A stretch of DNA of 14,768 nt from the NCBI GenBank assembly GCA_046074645.1, contig JBJTOP010000033.1, positions 1-14,768 on the forward strand, given 5' to 3'. This document shows, in pieces, positions 6,199 through 14,402 of this stretch (the stretch's first letter is position 1; every line of letters starts with the position of its first letter). The notes under the pieces are model-generated. The model was not told the DNA's origin, searched no databases, and worked only from the letters and a program-made list of their open reading frames with translations. The position numbers and the translations under genes are program-made. This DNA comes from SXXK01 sp046074645. GTDB lineage: Bacteria > Planctomycetota > Planctomycetia > Planctomycetales > Planctomycetaceae.

Positions 6199-7889
6199 GA
6201 GTCAACTTGCTGACGATCTGAACTGCTTTGTCGGGCCTGACCTTCAGGCAGGATAATCGGACGGGGGCTGGCCGAGGCTGGTGCGGCGTCAGCCAGTGGC
6301 AGGATGACGGTCATTGTTGTTCCGCGACCTGGTACTGATTCGCATTGAATTTGTCCGCCGTGGGCTTCTGCGAGACTTTGGCAGATGGCCAGTCCGAGCC
6401 CGCTTCCGCCGGTGCGACGACTTCTGGCCGTATCCACTCGATAAAAGCGATCAAACACTCGGGGCAGATGCTCAGCGGGGATGCCACAGCCGGTATCCCG
6501 GACGATCAGCTGAGCATTGTCGGCCATAGAGAGCAGCTGGATTGAAACTCGTCCGCCGGGTGGTGTGTGCTGCAGGGCATTGTCAAGCAGATTCAGTGGG
6601 ATTTGTCGGAGGAAGCCTGGAGCAGCGGCGATGGGCAATGGGTGTTCCGGGGTTTCGCAGTCGAGTTCGATGTGGGCGGCTGTGAAGCGATCCTGCAGTG
6701 TTGTCGTGGCTTCTTCGACGATGCATCGCAGGTCGAAATTCTCGGCAGGCTGAGGAGGTCTGCCGGAATCACTGCGAGCCAAAAGCAGCAGATTGTCGGT
6801 GAGACAGCGCATGCGGTCTGCGGATTTGAGGCAGGTTTCGAGAGCGGAGCGATATTCGTCGGGGGATCGGGGTTGCAGAAGCGCGAGTTCAGCCTGTGAC
6901 TGGATGACGGCGAGTGGTGTTCTGAGTTCATGGGAGGCGTCTGCGGTGAACTGGCTGAGTCTGCGGAAGGACAGTTCGAGGCGGGCGAAGGCACTGTTAA
7001 GTACTTTTGCAAGCGGTACGAGTTCCTGATCGAGCAGTTGCGGTTCGATGCGGCGGTGCAGCTGAGCTGCGGAAATTTCGCGGGCCGTTTCGGCAATGAC
7101 GGCGAGCGGGCGGACCATGCGTGCGGAGACCCAGTGACCGCCGACGAGGCTGATGACGAGGGCGAGAGTGCCGAGGAGGCCGATGGAGACACCGAAAAGT
7201 CGCAGTTCGGCGAGGTCTTCTGTGAGCGGTCGATCGACGAGAATCAGCAAGAGACCAGCTCGACGGATCACCTGCACAGCGGAAGCGCTTCGGCGAATTT
7301 CGAGCGGTGGGCCGGGGGCGGGTCGAGGCTGACTGATGAATGCGGAGGCAGCTGAACCGCCGACGATGGGTTCAGGGGAATTGGGGTGCCACACGACATA
7401 GTTCAGTCGATCTGCCGGGGGACGCGGGGGGAGTGGTTGTTCAGATTCTGGTGCAGGCTGGGGTGGCACATCACCCAGAAGCGAACCTGGGAGAAGCGGT
7501 CTAGGAGGCATGGGTGGAGGGCCTCGACGGGATTCCGGGGGGCCGGATCTGGCGGGACCGCTGTGGAGTGGTGTTTCGGGGAGTGTTGGCGGAGCATCAG
7601 TGCGACGTGCCCCGCCCCCTTCGCCAGGATGCGTCAGATCACCGCGTGCGCGCGGAGGTCGGCCGCCGGGGCCGCCGGGGCCACCGGGAAAGCCGGGGCC
7701 GCCGGGCTGCGAACGTGGCGGACGCAGGCTGACTGCGAGGTACTCAGCAGCGGCCACGGCCTGCCGTTCCGAGCGTTCGCGCAGATCGCGATCGGCTCGC
7801 CAGTACACGAGGCTGCCGAAGAGCAGGAGTGTGAGAGTGAGTACGGAGCCGTACCAAAACTGGAGTCGCAGCTGCATGGATTTAATCAT
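6195..7889 (-). CDS. Membrane sensor histidine kinase with Gly/Pro-rich extracytoplasmic region
   Basis: 564 residues from the ATG at 7889, which overlaps the response-regulator stop by 8 bp and immediately precedes TM1. The frame stays open upstream to 8003, but that part is antisense-like overlap with the regulator and has no signal. An ATG at 7877 is an alternative. Order: TM1 (about 13-30), an extracytoplasmic region of some 200 residues (31-230) rich in Pro, Gly and Arg including a GGPGGPGG stretch, TM2 (about 231-253), HAMP (253-305), HisKA with the phospho-acceptor H320 in FTADASHELRTPLAVI, and HATPase_c with the N box (N433, N437), G1 DTGCGIP (465-471), F box FDRFYRVD and G2 GGSGLGL (494-500). 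All catalytic boxes look intact. The family is EnvZ/CusS-like. The signal is unknown. The partner is the overlapping upstream regulator. Confidence 0.92.
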   Translation of the reverse strand: MIKSMQLRLQFWYGSVLTLTLLLFGSLVYWRADRDLRERSERQAVAAAEYLAVSLRPPRSQPGGPGFPGGPGGPGGRPPRARGDLTHPGEGGGARRTDAPPTLPETPLHSGPARSGPPESRRGPPPMPPRPLLPGSLLGDVPPQPAPESEQPLPPRPPADRLNYVVWHPNSPEPIVGGSAASAFISQPRPAPGPPLEIRRSASAVQVIRRAGLLLILVDRPLTEDLAELRLFGVSIGLLGTLALVISLVGGHWVSARMVRPLAVIAETAREISAAQLHRRIEPQLLDQELVPLAKVLNSAFARLELSFRRLSQFTADASHELRTPLAVIQSQAELALLQPRSPDEYRSALETCLKSADRMRCLTDNLLLLARSDSGRPPQPAENFDLRCIVEEATTTLQDRFTAAHIELDCETPEHPLPIAAAPGFLRQIPLNLLDNALQHTPPGGRVSIQLLSMADNAQLIVRDTGCGIPAEHLPRVFDRFYRVDTARSRRTGGSGLGLAICQSLAEAHGGQIQCESVPGRGTTMTVILPLADAAPASASPRPIILPEGQARQSSSDRQQVDS

Positions 7890-8535
7890 GGAGGATGTAT
7901 CCCTGACCGCGACGTGTGGTGATGAAGTCTGCCCCCAGTTTGCGACGCAGATTGGAAATGTGGACATCAACCAGATTTGAAAGACTGTCCTCCGTCTCGT
8001 CAAACAGATGTTCGTAAATCTGTGTTCGGGTCACGACGTGTGAGCGGTGGAGAGCGAGCAGTTCGAGCAGGGCGTATTCGCGGGGGGTGAGGGGCAGCAG
8101 AGTGTCGTCGCGGGTCACCGTTTTCGTATTGAGGTCGATGCAGAGCTGGCGAATTCGGATGACTGAGGACGGCTGGCCTGCTGAGCGTCGAATGAGCGCC
8201 CGCAGACGGGCTCGAAGTTCCGCGAGATGAAACGGCTTGGTGAGATAATCATCGGCCCCTGCATCCAGGCCTTTGACTCGATCGGAGACTTCGTCGCGGG
8301 CCGTGAGTATGAGCACGGGTACGGCGTGAGTTTTTCTGAGCTGCTGCAGGAGTTCCCAGCCGGTGAGATGTGGCAGGAGCAGATCGAGAACGATGGCGTC
8401 GTAGGGCCAGGAGGTGGCTTTGTAGAGTCCTTCGCGACCGTCTGCGGCTTCATCGACGGCGTAACCATCCTCACGCAGCACCTGAGCGATGGTCCGCAGC
8501 AGATCCGGTTCATCTTCCACGACGAGTATTCGCAT
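7882..8535 (-). CDS. OmpR/PhoB-family response regulator
   Basis: 217 residues. Receiver domain 1-115: acidic pair E7/D8 with E9, phospho-acceptor D51 in IVLDLLLP, T78 in LTAR and K100 in LTKPFH. The C-terminal winged helix (about 125-217) has the OmpR-type core LTPREYALLELLA, the recognition-helix segment NLVDVHISNLRRKLG and the wing TTRRGQGYIL. It would be phosphorylated by the kinase encoded directly after it (8-bp overlap) and bind DNA as a dimer. It is the first gene of the minus-strand cluster and diverges from the MMPL gene, so the 8536-8831 region may contain its own target. The resemblance is to regulators of the CusR/QseB/PmrA group; regulon unknown. Confidence 0.93.
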   Translation of the reverse strand: MRILVVEDEPDLLRTIAQVLREDGYAVDEAADGREGLYKATSWPYDAIVLDLLLPHLTGWELLQQLRKTHAVPVLILTARDEVSDRVKGLDAGADDYLTKPFHLAELRARLRALIRRSAGQPSSVIRIRQLCIDLNTKTVTRDDTLLPLTPREYALLELLALHRSHVVTRTQIYEHLFDETEDSLSNLVDVHISNLRRKLGADFITTRRGQGYILHD

Positions 8536-8622
8536 GGTGGTCTGGTAGAGTTGAGGGAGGGGATTTGGGAGATTCGGCAGAGATGGAAAAACGGCGATGG
8601 TGGAAGTCTATGCAAAGGAACC

Positions 8623-8638
8623 TGAAGAGAGCGTGAAG
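8623..8638 (-). promoter_or_regulatory. Candidate response-regulator binding site: direct repeat with 11-bp period
   Basis: On the minus strand CTTCACGCTCT is followed directly by CTTCAGGTTCC, agreeing at 8 of 11 positions. The plus-strand cores TGAAG lie at 8623-8627 and 8634-8638. OmpR-family regulators typically bind tandem half-sites about 11 bp apart. The site is 88-103 bp upstream of the regulator's start, so autoregulation is plausible. It is a short match and could be chance. Confidence 0.3.
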
Positions 8639-8748
8639 CGATACAAGAATTTCGATGCCGGCCGGGAACACAAAAACCCCCCTGTTTTACCTGCTCTGCG
8701 CAGTCCGAACGAGATTTCGTTTCGAATCTCCGGCCCAGCATGTTTGAA

Positions 8749-8777
8749 TTGAATTCGCCGTGCTGAAAGAGTAATTT
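8749..8777 (+). promoter_or_regulatory. Candidate sigma-70-type promoter for the MMPL operon
   Basis: TTGAAT (8749-8754) and TAATTT (8772-8777) are separated by 17 bp, about 55 bp before the MMPL ATG. Each hexamer has mismatches to consensus, and planctomycete promoters are poorly characterised. The rest of the 8536-8831 divergent region shows no gene. Confidence 0.28.
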
Positions 8778-8831
8778 CCGCCGTGCGTTCTGTTACGGAG
8801 ATTCTGTTTTTTCCGAAGGGTGGCGGGATTC

Positions 8832-11354
8832 ATGCTCTTTAAGAGTCTGGGAGACCTGACAGCCAGACATGCGTGGCTCATCCTTGCAGCGTGGGTTGCA
8901 GTGGTGGTCGCCAGTATTTCTGCTGCGCCATCATGGGACTCGGTTGTCGAAAACGGCGAATTCGCATTCCTGCCACAGGATTCACCAAGTCGAGTGGCGA
9001 ATGCGGCATTCCGCGATGCATTTCCCGGCGACCAGATGCGCAGCACTCTGGTTCTGGTGGCACGTCGCGAAAGTGGTGGCGAAGGGTTGCTCGACGACGA
9101 CTTTGCCTGGCTTTCCGAACATGTGATTCCGGAGCTTCATCGCATGTCGGGTGTTCCGCGGGAGCGGGATGACGAGACCGCGTCCGGGGACGCGAGTACT
9201 GATGCGAACGCCGCAGCATCGACGACCGAGAACGCGACAGGCGGCGAAGCCGTTTCGGAAACTGCGAAGCAGGCCGCCCCTGACGCACCGGCCCGAAAAA
9301 ACGCAACGAGGCAGCTTGTACAGGAGATCATGTCATTCGAAGATCGCAAGGTGGGTGATCTGTTAATCAGCGAAGACCGTCAGGCAACCTCGATCGTGCT
9401 TTCGATGACGACGGAATTTCTTGATCAGGCGAACCGACCGCTGGTGGACAGCGTGGAGAAATTCATCAGGGATCTGTCCCGGATTCCGTCCGGACAACCT
9501 GATTCGCTCCCGGCAGGTCTGGAAATTTCAATCAGCGGAAGTGCGACGTTCGGGCGTGACATGATGCTGGAATCGGCGAAGAGTGCAAAGTCAACGGAAC
9601 ACTGGACCGTGATTCTGGTCGTGGTGCTGTTGATTGGCATTTACCGCGCACCGATGCTGGCCTTTATTCCGCTGGCCACAGTAGCGGTGGCAACTGCGGT
9701 TTCCCGATCGCTCCTTGCGGTGGCTGCTCAGCATGGAATCATCAATCTTTTCAACGGGATTGAGACTTATGTGACAGTGCTGGTTTACGGAGCCGGGGTG
9801 GACTACTGTCTGTTTCTGATTGCACGTTACCGCGAAGAACTGGATGGTGGTCAGACGATTGAAGAGGCGATTTCGGGAACGATGGAGCGCATTGGGGCGG
9901 CGTTGACGGCCAGTGCCTGCACTGTGATGTGCGGCATTGGCATGATGTATTTTGCAGAATTCGGCAAGTTCAGCCAGGCTGGGATTGCCATTACATTCGG
10001 ACTGGCCATCTGTCTGGTTGCCTCGCTGACGCTGACTCCGGCGATTCTTCGAATCTCCGGTCGCTGGGCATTCTGGCCTGCCCGAATTGCTCAGTCCCGC
10101 GACACGTTCCCGACGGGTAACAGTCTGTTTGTGCGACTGCAGAAAACTCAGCTTCTGAAGGCCGGCTGGAGCACCATGGGGCGGATGCTGGAGCAGCGTC
10201 CGTGGACCGCATTTCTCAGCAGTATCCTCCTGCTGTTGCCATTCTCGATTGCGGGCTTTGTGTGGTTTGGCAATTTGAGTTACGGGCTGTTGTCTGAGCT
10301 GCCTGAGACTTCCGCGAGCGTCTACGGTGCGGCCGCGGCCGCCAAGCATTTCCCGCCTGGCGAAGTCTCGCCCATTACCATCATGATCGAAGCTGAAGAT
10401 CTCGATTTCAGCCTTGTTCGCGGTCAGTCATTCAACGCCGTCAGGGATCTCACCGATCGACTGCTGCGACAGAAGGACCAGCTGGGTCTGCACTCCGTAA
10501 GGTCGCTCTCACGACCCAAAGGGCGAGCGGAGCCGTCCACGACCAGCATCGCGGTTCGCTCTGCTCAGAAGCGTCACGCCCGCGACTACTTCGTGAGCCC
10601 CGGCAATCGCTCCATCACTCGCATCAGCCTGATCCCGAAGAATGACCCGTTCGCCCGCAGCAGCATTGCCGAATTTCGCACCCTCCGCAGCGAGCTCCCC
10701 AATCTGCTGCCCGATTCGCTCCGCAAAGCCCGCATCTGGTTTGTCGGCAACACGGCGGAAATCAGCGACCTGAAGGACGTCACCGATCGTGATCAGATTC
10801 GTATCGATGCCCTTGTGATGATGGGCGTTTATCTGATTCTTGTCGCGCTTCTGAAGAAACCGGGTATCTGTGCCTATCTGATGTTCACCGTTCTCTACAG
10901 CTACTTCGCAACTCTCGGTTTTACATTCCTGTGGTTTCGCGGAATGAACCCGGAGAGCTTTACGGGGCTGGACTGGAAGGTGCCGATGTTTCTGTTCACC
11001 ATCCTGATTGCGGTCGGTGAGGACTACAACATCTTTCTGATGGCGCGGATCACGGAAGAGCAGAAAATCCACGGTCCGCTCAAGGGGATTACCGTCGCTC
11101 TGGAACGCACCGGCGGCATTATCTCCAGCTGCGGCATTATCATGGCTGGAACATTCTGCTCGCTGCTCGCCGGAAGTCTGGTTGGCATGGATCAACTCGG
11201 GCTCGCACTCGCCACCGGTGTGGTTCTCGATACATTTGTCATTCGTCCGATTATGGTTCCGTCCTTCATGATTCTGCTCACCACGCGTCGGCTGGGTCCG
11301 ATCTCCCGTCTGGCTGGTTATGGTCAGACAGAGACAGTCGCCCGGGCGGCCTGA
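8832..11354 (+). CDS. MMPL/RND-family membrane transporter
   Basis: 840 residues from the ATG at 8832, preceded by a purine-rich GGTGGCGGGA. A GTG four codons earlier (8820) is also possible. Architecture is the RND/MMPL two-fold repeat: TM1 (about 15-32), a large extracytoplasmic loop to about residue 255, a TM2-TM6 block (about 257-410), a middle TM (about 462-482), a second large loop to about 660, and a final TM block (about 660-820). Both halves carry the MmpL-type Asp-Tyr proton-relay motif: GAGVDYCLFLIARYREE (D324-Y325) and VGEDYNIFLMARITEE (D731-Y732). Members export lipids, hopanoid-type molecules or small amphiphiles using the proton gradient. The substrate here is unknown. Residues about 112-156 are an Ala/Thr/Glu/Asp-rich low-complexity insertion. 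It is first in a likely three-gene operon, with 32 bp to the next gene. Confidence 0.9.
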   Translation: MLFKSLGDLTARHAWLILAAWVAVVVASISAAPSWDSVVENGEFAFLPQDSPSRVANAAFRDAFPGDQMRSTLVLVARRESGGEGLLDDDFAWLSEHVIPELHRMSGVPRERDDETASGDASTDANAAASTTENATGGEAVSETAKQAAPDAPARKNATRQLVQEIMSFEDRKVGDLLISEDRQATSIVLSMTTEFLDQANRPLVDSVEKFIRDLSRIPSGQPDSLPAGLEISISGSATFGRDMMLESAKSAKSTEHWTVILVVVLLIGIYRAPMLAFIPLATVAVATAVSRSLLAVAAQHGIINLFNGIETYVTVLVYGAGVDYCLFLIARYREELDGGQTIEEAISGTMERIGAALTASACTVMCGIGMMYFAEFGKFSQAGIAITFGLAICLVASLTLTPAILRISGRWAFWPARIAQSRDTFPTGNSLFVRLQKTQLLKAGWSTMGRMLEQRPWTAFLSSILLLLPFSIAGFVWFGNLSYGLLSELPETSASVYGAAAAAKHFPPGEVSPITIMIEAEDLDFSLVRGQSFNAVRDLTDRLLRQKDQLGLHSVRSLSRPKGRAEPSTTSIAVRSAQKRHARDYFVSPGNRSITRISLIPKNDPFARSSIAEFRTLRSELPNLLPDSLRKARIWFVGNTAEISDLKDVTDRDQIRIDALVMMGVYLILVALLKKPGICAYLMFTVLYSYFATLGFTFLWFRGMNPESFTGLDWKVPMFLFTILIAVGEDYNIFLMARITEEQKIHGPLKGITVALERTGGIISSCGIIMAGTFCSLLAGSLVGMDQLGLALATGVVLDTFVIRPIMVPSFMILLTTRRLGPISRLAGYGQTETVARAA

Positions 11355-11386
11355 GCAATCGGTCCGACCGTCACAGGAAGTCATCC

Positions 11387-13336
11387 ATGCACCTCTCTGC
11401 GAGTCTTCACGGTGTCATTGTCTTTTTGGGCATCGTTGTGTCTCATCTGAGCGTGTGCTCGGGTGCATTCGCCGATGATCCACCCGCTGGATTAACGGCC
11501 GGCGAAGTTCGCGGTGGCTGGAGACCGCTCTTCGACGGCCAGACCACCACTGGCTGGAGAAGCTACCGCGGCACCGAGCTCAACTCCGGTTGGAAGGTCC
11601 ATGATGGAATTCTGGAACGCGCCGACAAAGGTGCCGGAGACATTGTCACCACCGAACAGTATCGCTGGTTTGAACTTGCTCTGGAGTATCGCATTTCCAA
11701 AGGCGGTAACAGCGGGATCATGTTCCGCGTGACGGAGGACGATCGACGTCCCTGGGCATCGGGACCGGAAGTGCAGATCCAGGACAACGTCGATGGCCGT
11801 GATCCGCAAAAGGCCGGCTGGCTGTACCAGCTCTACAAACCTGTGAAACCCGAGTGGGCAACGCGGTTCGAACAGCAGGTCGGCTTCAAGGGAACCGACG
11901 TCGATGATGCCACACGACCGGCCGGCGAATGGAACCACGTGTACCTGCGAATCTCGCCACAGCAGTGTGAGGTGGCAGTGAATGGCGTCAGCTACTACTA
12001 CTTCCGCATGGGCACCGATGACTGGAATCAGCGTGTGGCCGCCAGCAAGTTCGCCGCGTTCGCTCAGTTTGCAAAAGCGGACAAAGGACACATCTGCCTG
12101 CAGGATCACGGTGACGTCGTGGCTTTCCGCAACATTCGCATCCGCGAGCTGTCGGAAGACGGCACAGTCACTGACCCCGTTGATGGCGACGTCGCTGTGA
12201 AGGGCGTACCAGCCTTCCCGAAACTCAAATGGGAAGCCTTCGAAGGTGCAGACGAAGACGGAAAGATCACAACCCTGCGTCCGCTGGCTCTGACCCATGC
12301 GGCTGATTCCAGCAACCGCTGCTTTGTGCTGTCTCAGGCTGGCCGGATCTATGTGTTTCCCAATTCGCCGGATGCCGAGCAGGCAACGACGTTTCTCGAC
12401 ATCACCGATCGAGTTCAGGACTTCCGCAAGGACGCGGAAGAAGGTCTTCTGGGACTGGCCTTTCACCCGAATTACCGGACCAACGGCCAGTTCTTCGTCT
12501 GCTACAGCTCCTCCAGAGAGCCACGCACATCGATCATTTCGCGGTTCCAGGTTTCGGCTTCCGATCCCGGCAAAGCGGATCCTTCCAGTGAACAGGTGAT
12601 CATGAAAATCCCTCAGCCATTCTCCAACCACAACGGTGGTTCGATTGCCTTTGGTCACGATGGCTGCCTGTACATTGCTCTCGGCGACGGCGGTGGCCGC
12701 AATGACCCGCTGGGACACGGTCAGAATTTGGGTACGCTGATGGGGTCGCTCCTGCGAATCGATATTGATCGGCAGTCAGAAGGACGCGCTTACGCAATTC
12801 CGGCTGACAATCCGTTCATCAATCGGGCTGGTGCCTGCCCCGAAATCTATGCTTACGGATTCCGCAACATCTGGCGAATTTCAGTGGACCGCAGGACCGG
12901 CGACATCTGGGCCCCGGATGTTGGTCAGGATTTTTGGGAAGAGATCAATCTTGTGCAGGCTGGCGGGAATTACGGCTGGAGTATTCGCGAGGGAGCGCAT
13001 CTGTTCAGCAGTGCACCAGCGACCGCCAGCGATCCGCTGCTGCCGCCGGTCTGGGAATATGATCACCAGCTGGGCAAGTCCATCACGGGTGGCTTTGTTT
13101 ACCGGGGAAGTCGGCTTCCGGAACTGCAGGGCATGTATGTTTACGCGGACTTCATCAGTGGTCGCATCTGGGCCCTGAAGTACGATGCCGCTCAGAAGAA
13201 AGTCACCGGCAACTACCGCATCGCCTCCACCGGTTTCCCGGTGCTGGCCTTCGGCGAAGACGAGCAGGGTGAACTGTATTACATGCTGGAAACGGTCAAC
13301 GGCCAGGGCGTGTATCGCCTCGATGCCGCCAAATAA
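11387..13336 (+). CDS. Secreted DUF1080 (3-keto-disaccharide hydrolase-like) - PQQ-type sugar dehydrogenase fusion
   Basis: 649 residues. AGGAAG lies 8 nt before the ATG. A signal peptide is evident (core GVIVFLGIVVSHLSVCSGAFA, cleavage probably AFA-D30; C24 is not in a convincing lipobox). Residues about 43-255 are a DUF1080/LamG-like jelly roll: GWRPLFDGQTTTGWRSY, then NSGIMFRV and GPEVQIQDN, closing with HGDVVAFRNIRIRE. Residues about 272-649 are a soluble glucose/sorbosone dehydrogenase beta-propeller: EEGLLGLAFHPNY, SNHNGGSIAFGHDG with H415 at the position of the catalytic base, GDGGGRNDP, and GFRNIWRIS with R493/N494 matching the Arg-Asn PQQ contact. DUF1080 relatives hydrolyse 3-keto-glycosides or bind glycans; the propeller would oxidise a sugar or act as a binding propeller. 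Substrate unknown. It sits between a transporter and a lyase, suggesting carbohydrate handling. Confidence 0.9.
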   Translation: MHLSASLHGVIVFLGIVVSHLSVCSGAFADDPPAGLTAGEVRGGWRPLFDGQTTTGWRSYRGTELNSGWKVHDGILERADKGAGDIVTTEQYRWFELALEYRISKGGNSGIMFRVTEDDRRPWASGPEVQIQDNVDGRDPQKAGWLYQLYKPVKPEWATRFEQQVGFKGTDVDDATRPAGEWNHVYLRISPQQCEVAVNGVSYYYFRMGTDDWNQRVAASKFAAFAQFAKADKGHICLQDHGDVVAFRNIRIRELSEDGTVTDPVDGDVAVKGVPAFPKLKWEAFEGADEDGKITTLRPLALTHAADSSNRCFVLSQAGRIYVFPNSPDAEQATTFLDITDRVQDFRKDAEEGLLGLAFHPNYRTNGQFFVCYSSSREPRTSIISRFQVSASDPGKADPSSEQVIMKIPQPFSNHNGGSIAFGHDGCLYIALGDGGGRNDPLGHGQNLGTLMGSLLRIDIDRQSEGRAYAIPADNPFINRAGACPEIYAYGFRNIWRISVDRRTGDIWAPDVGQDFWEEINLVQAGGNYGWSIREGAHLFSSAPATASDPLLPPVWEYDHQLGKSITGGFVYRGSRLPELQGMYVYADFISGRIWALKYDAAQKKVTGNYRIASTGFPVLAFGEDEQGELYYMLETVNGQGVYRLDAAK

Positions 13337-13349
13337 GGATCAGGGCGAC

Positions 13350-14273
13350 ATGCCGCGCACGCTTCAGGGCGTTCTGCCAATTCTGCAGACACCACTCACC
13401 ACCGATGACTGCATCGATCTGCCGGTTCTGCAAGCTGAGATTAACTGGGCATATTCGCTGGGAGCGGACGGGATCGGCACCGGCATGGTGTCTGAGACCT
13501 ACCGGCTGACGTTTGCAGAACGGCTGGAACTGACAGAACGGCTCGCAGAATATTCTGCTGGTCGAGGAGCGGTGTTCGCTTCTGTGAGTGCTGAGAGTTC
13601 GAAGCAGGCTGTCGAACTGGCCCGCGCGGCGGCTCAGGCTGGCTGCGATGCGGTCATGGCGGTCCCTCCAATGACAACCCGCCTGCCGGCCGGCGCGCTG
13701 GAAGGCTATTTCTGCGCCATTGCGAATGCAATTCCGATCCCGGTGATTGTTCAGGACGCCTCCGGCTACACGGGGCAGCCGGTCAGCCTCGAGCTCTGCC
13801 GTCGGCTTCTCGAAGCTTACGGACCGGACAAAATGCTGTTTAAGCCGGAGGCATCGCCGATCGGGCCGAATCTTTCCGCACTGCGGGATGCGACGGACGG
13901 CCGAGCTCGAATCTTCGAAGGTTCCGGCGGAATACTTCTGATTGACAGCCATCGCCGCGGTATCGCCGGCACAATGCCTGGCATGGACCTGCTTGACGGC
14001 ATCATAGCGCTCTGGAAGGCGCTCCAGCGAGGCGATGATGCCACTGCGTACCGCCTCTGGTTTCCCATCTGCGGTCTGGTCACCCTGCAGCTTCAGGCAG
14101 GGCTCGATGGATTCCTTGCCATTGAAAAACACTTGCTCGTTCGTCGAGGTCTGTTTCCGTCTCTGAAACGCCGCAGCCCTTCATCGTGGGACGCCGATGC
14201 GGAAACGCTGGCGGAAGTAGATCGCCTGTATGCCATGCTGCAGCAGGAACTGACGACGGCTCCACTGACCTGA
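13350..14273 (+). CDS. DHDPS/N-acetylneuraminate lyase superfamily protein (not canonical DapA)
   Basis: 307 residues. The ATG at 13350 follows AAGGAT by 9 nt and lies 13 bp after the previous stop. The frame is open upstream to 13185, but that part is antisense-free overlap with the dehydrogenase and outside the family. The (beta/alpha)8 fold is recognisable from GVLPILQTPLTTDDCIDLPVL, GADGIGTGM, the AAQAGCDAVMAVPP helix-strand and the Schiff-base lysine in KMLFKPEAS (K165). Departures from DapA: the GTTGE motif is replaced by GTGMVSET (43-50), and the strand that normally carries catalytic Tyr133 (LYN) reads VIVQDASGYTG, with Gln135/Asp136 there and a Tyr only at 140. A pyruvate-type aldolase or dehydratase on sugar-derived keto acids is more likely than lysine synthesis, but the reaction cannot be assigned. 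It is probably last in the MMPL operon. Confidence 0.85.
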   Translation: MPRTLQGVLPILQTPLTTDDCIDLPVLQAEINWAYSLGADGIGTGMVSETYRLTFAERLELTERLAEYSAGRGAVFASVSAESSKQAVELARAAAQAGCDAVMAVPPMTTRLPAGALEGYFCAIANAIPIPVIVQDASGYTGQPVSLELCRRLLEAYGPDKMLFKPEASPIGPNLSALRDATDGRARIFEGSGGILLIDSHRRGIAGTMPGMDLLDGIIALWKALQRGDDATAYRLWFPICGLVTLQLQAGLDGFLAIEKHLLVRRGLFPSLKRRSPSSWDADAETLAEVDRLYAMLQQELTTAPLT

Positions 14274-14402
14274 AACCAGCTGTGCGGTATGCCGTGAGCC
14301 TCGCCATGGAATGGTGAAACGAAGAAGAAATGGCGGTGTGGTGTTTTTTGCGCGGCAACCTTGTTCATTGTCCTGCGGAATGATGGGACCACATCCAGCT
14401 GA

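Noticed and set aside
7890..8003. Upstream extension of the histidine kinase start to 8003
   Set aside because: It would overlap the response regulator by over 100 bp and put 38 polar residues before TM1; the starts at 7889 or 7877 fit better.
11492..12718. 408-codon minus-strand frame
   Set aside because: It is antisense to the DUF1080-dehydrogenase fusion, whose domains are clear, and shows no recognisable family.
13350..14273. dapA (4-hydroxy-tetrahydrodipicolinate synthase)
   Set aside because: The GTTGE and Tyr133 motifs are not conserved and the neighbours are carbohydrate-related, so the symbol would over-claim.
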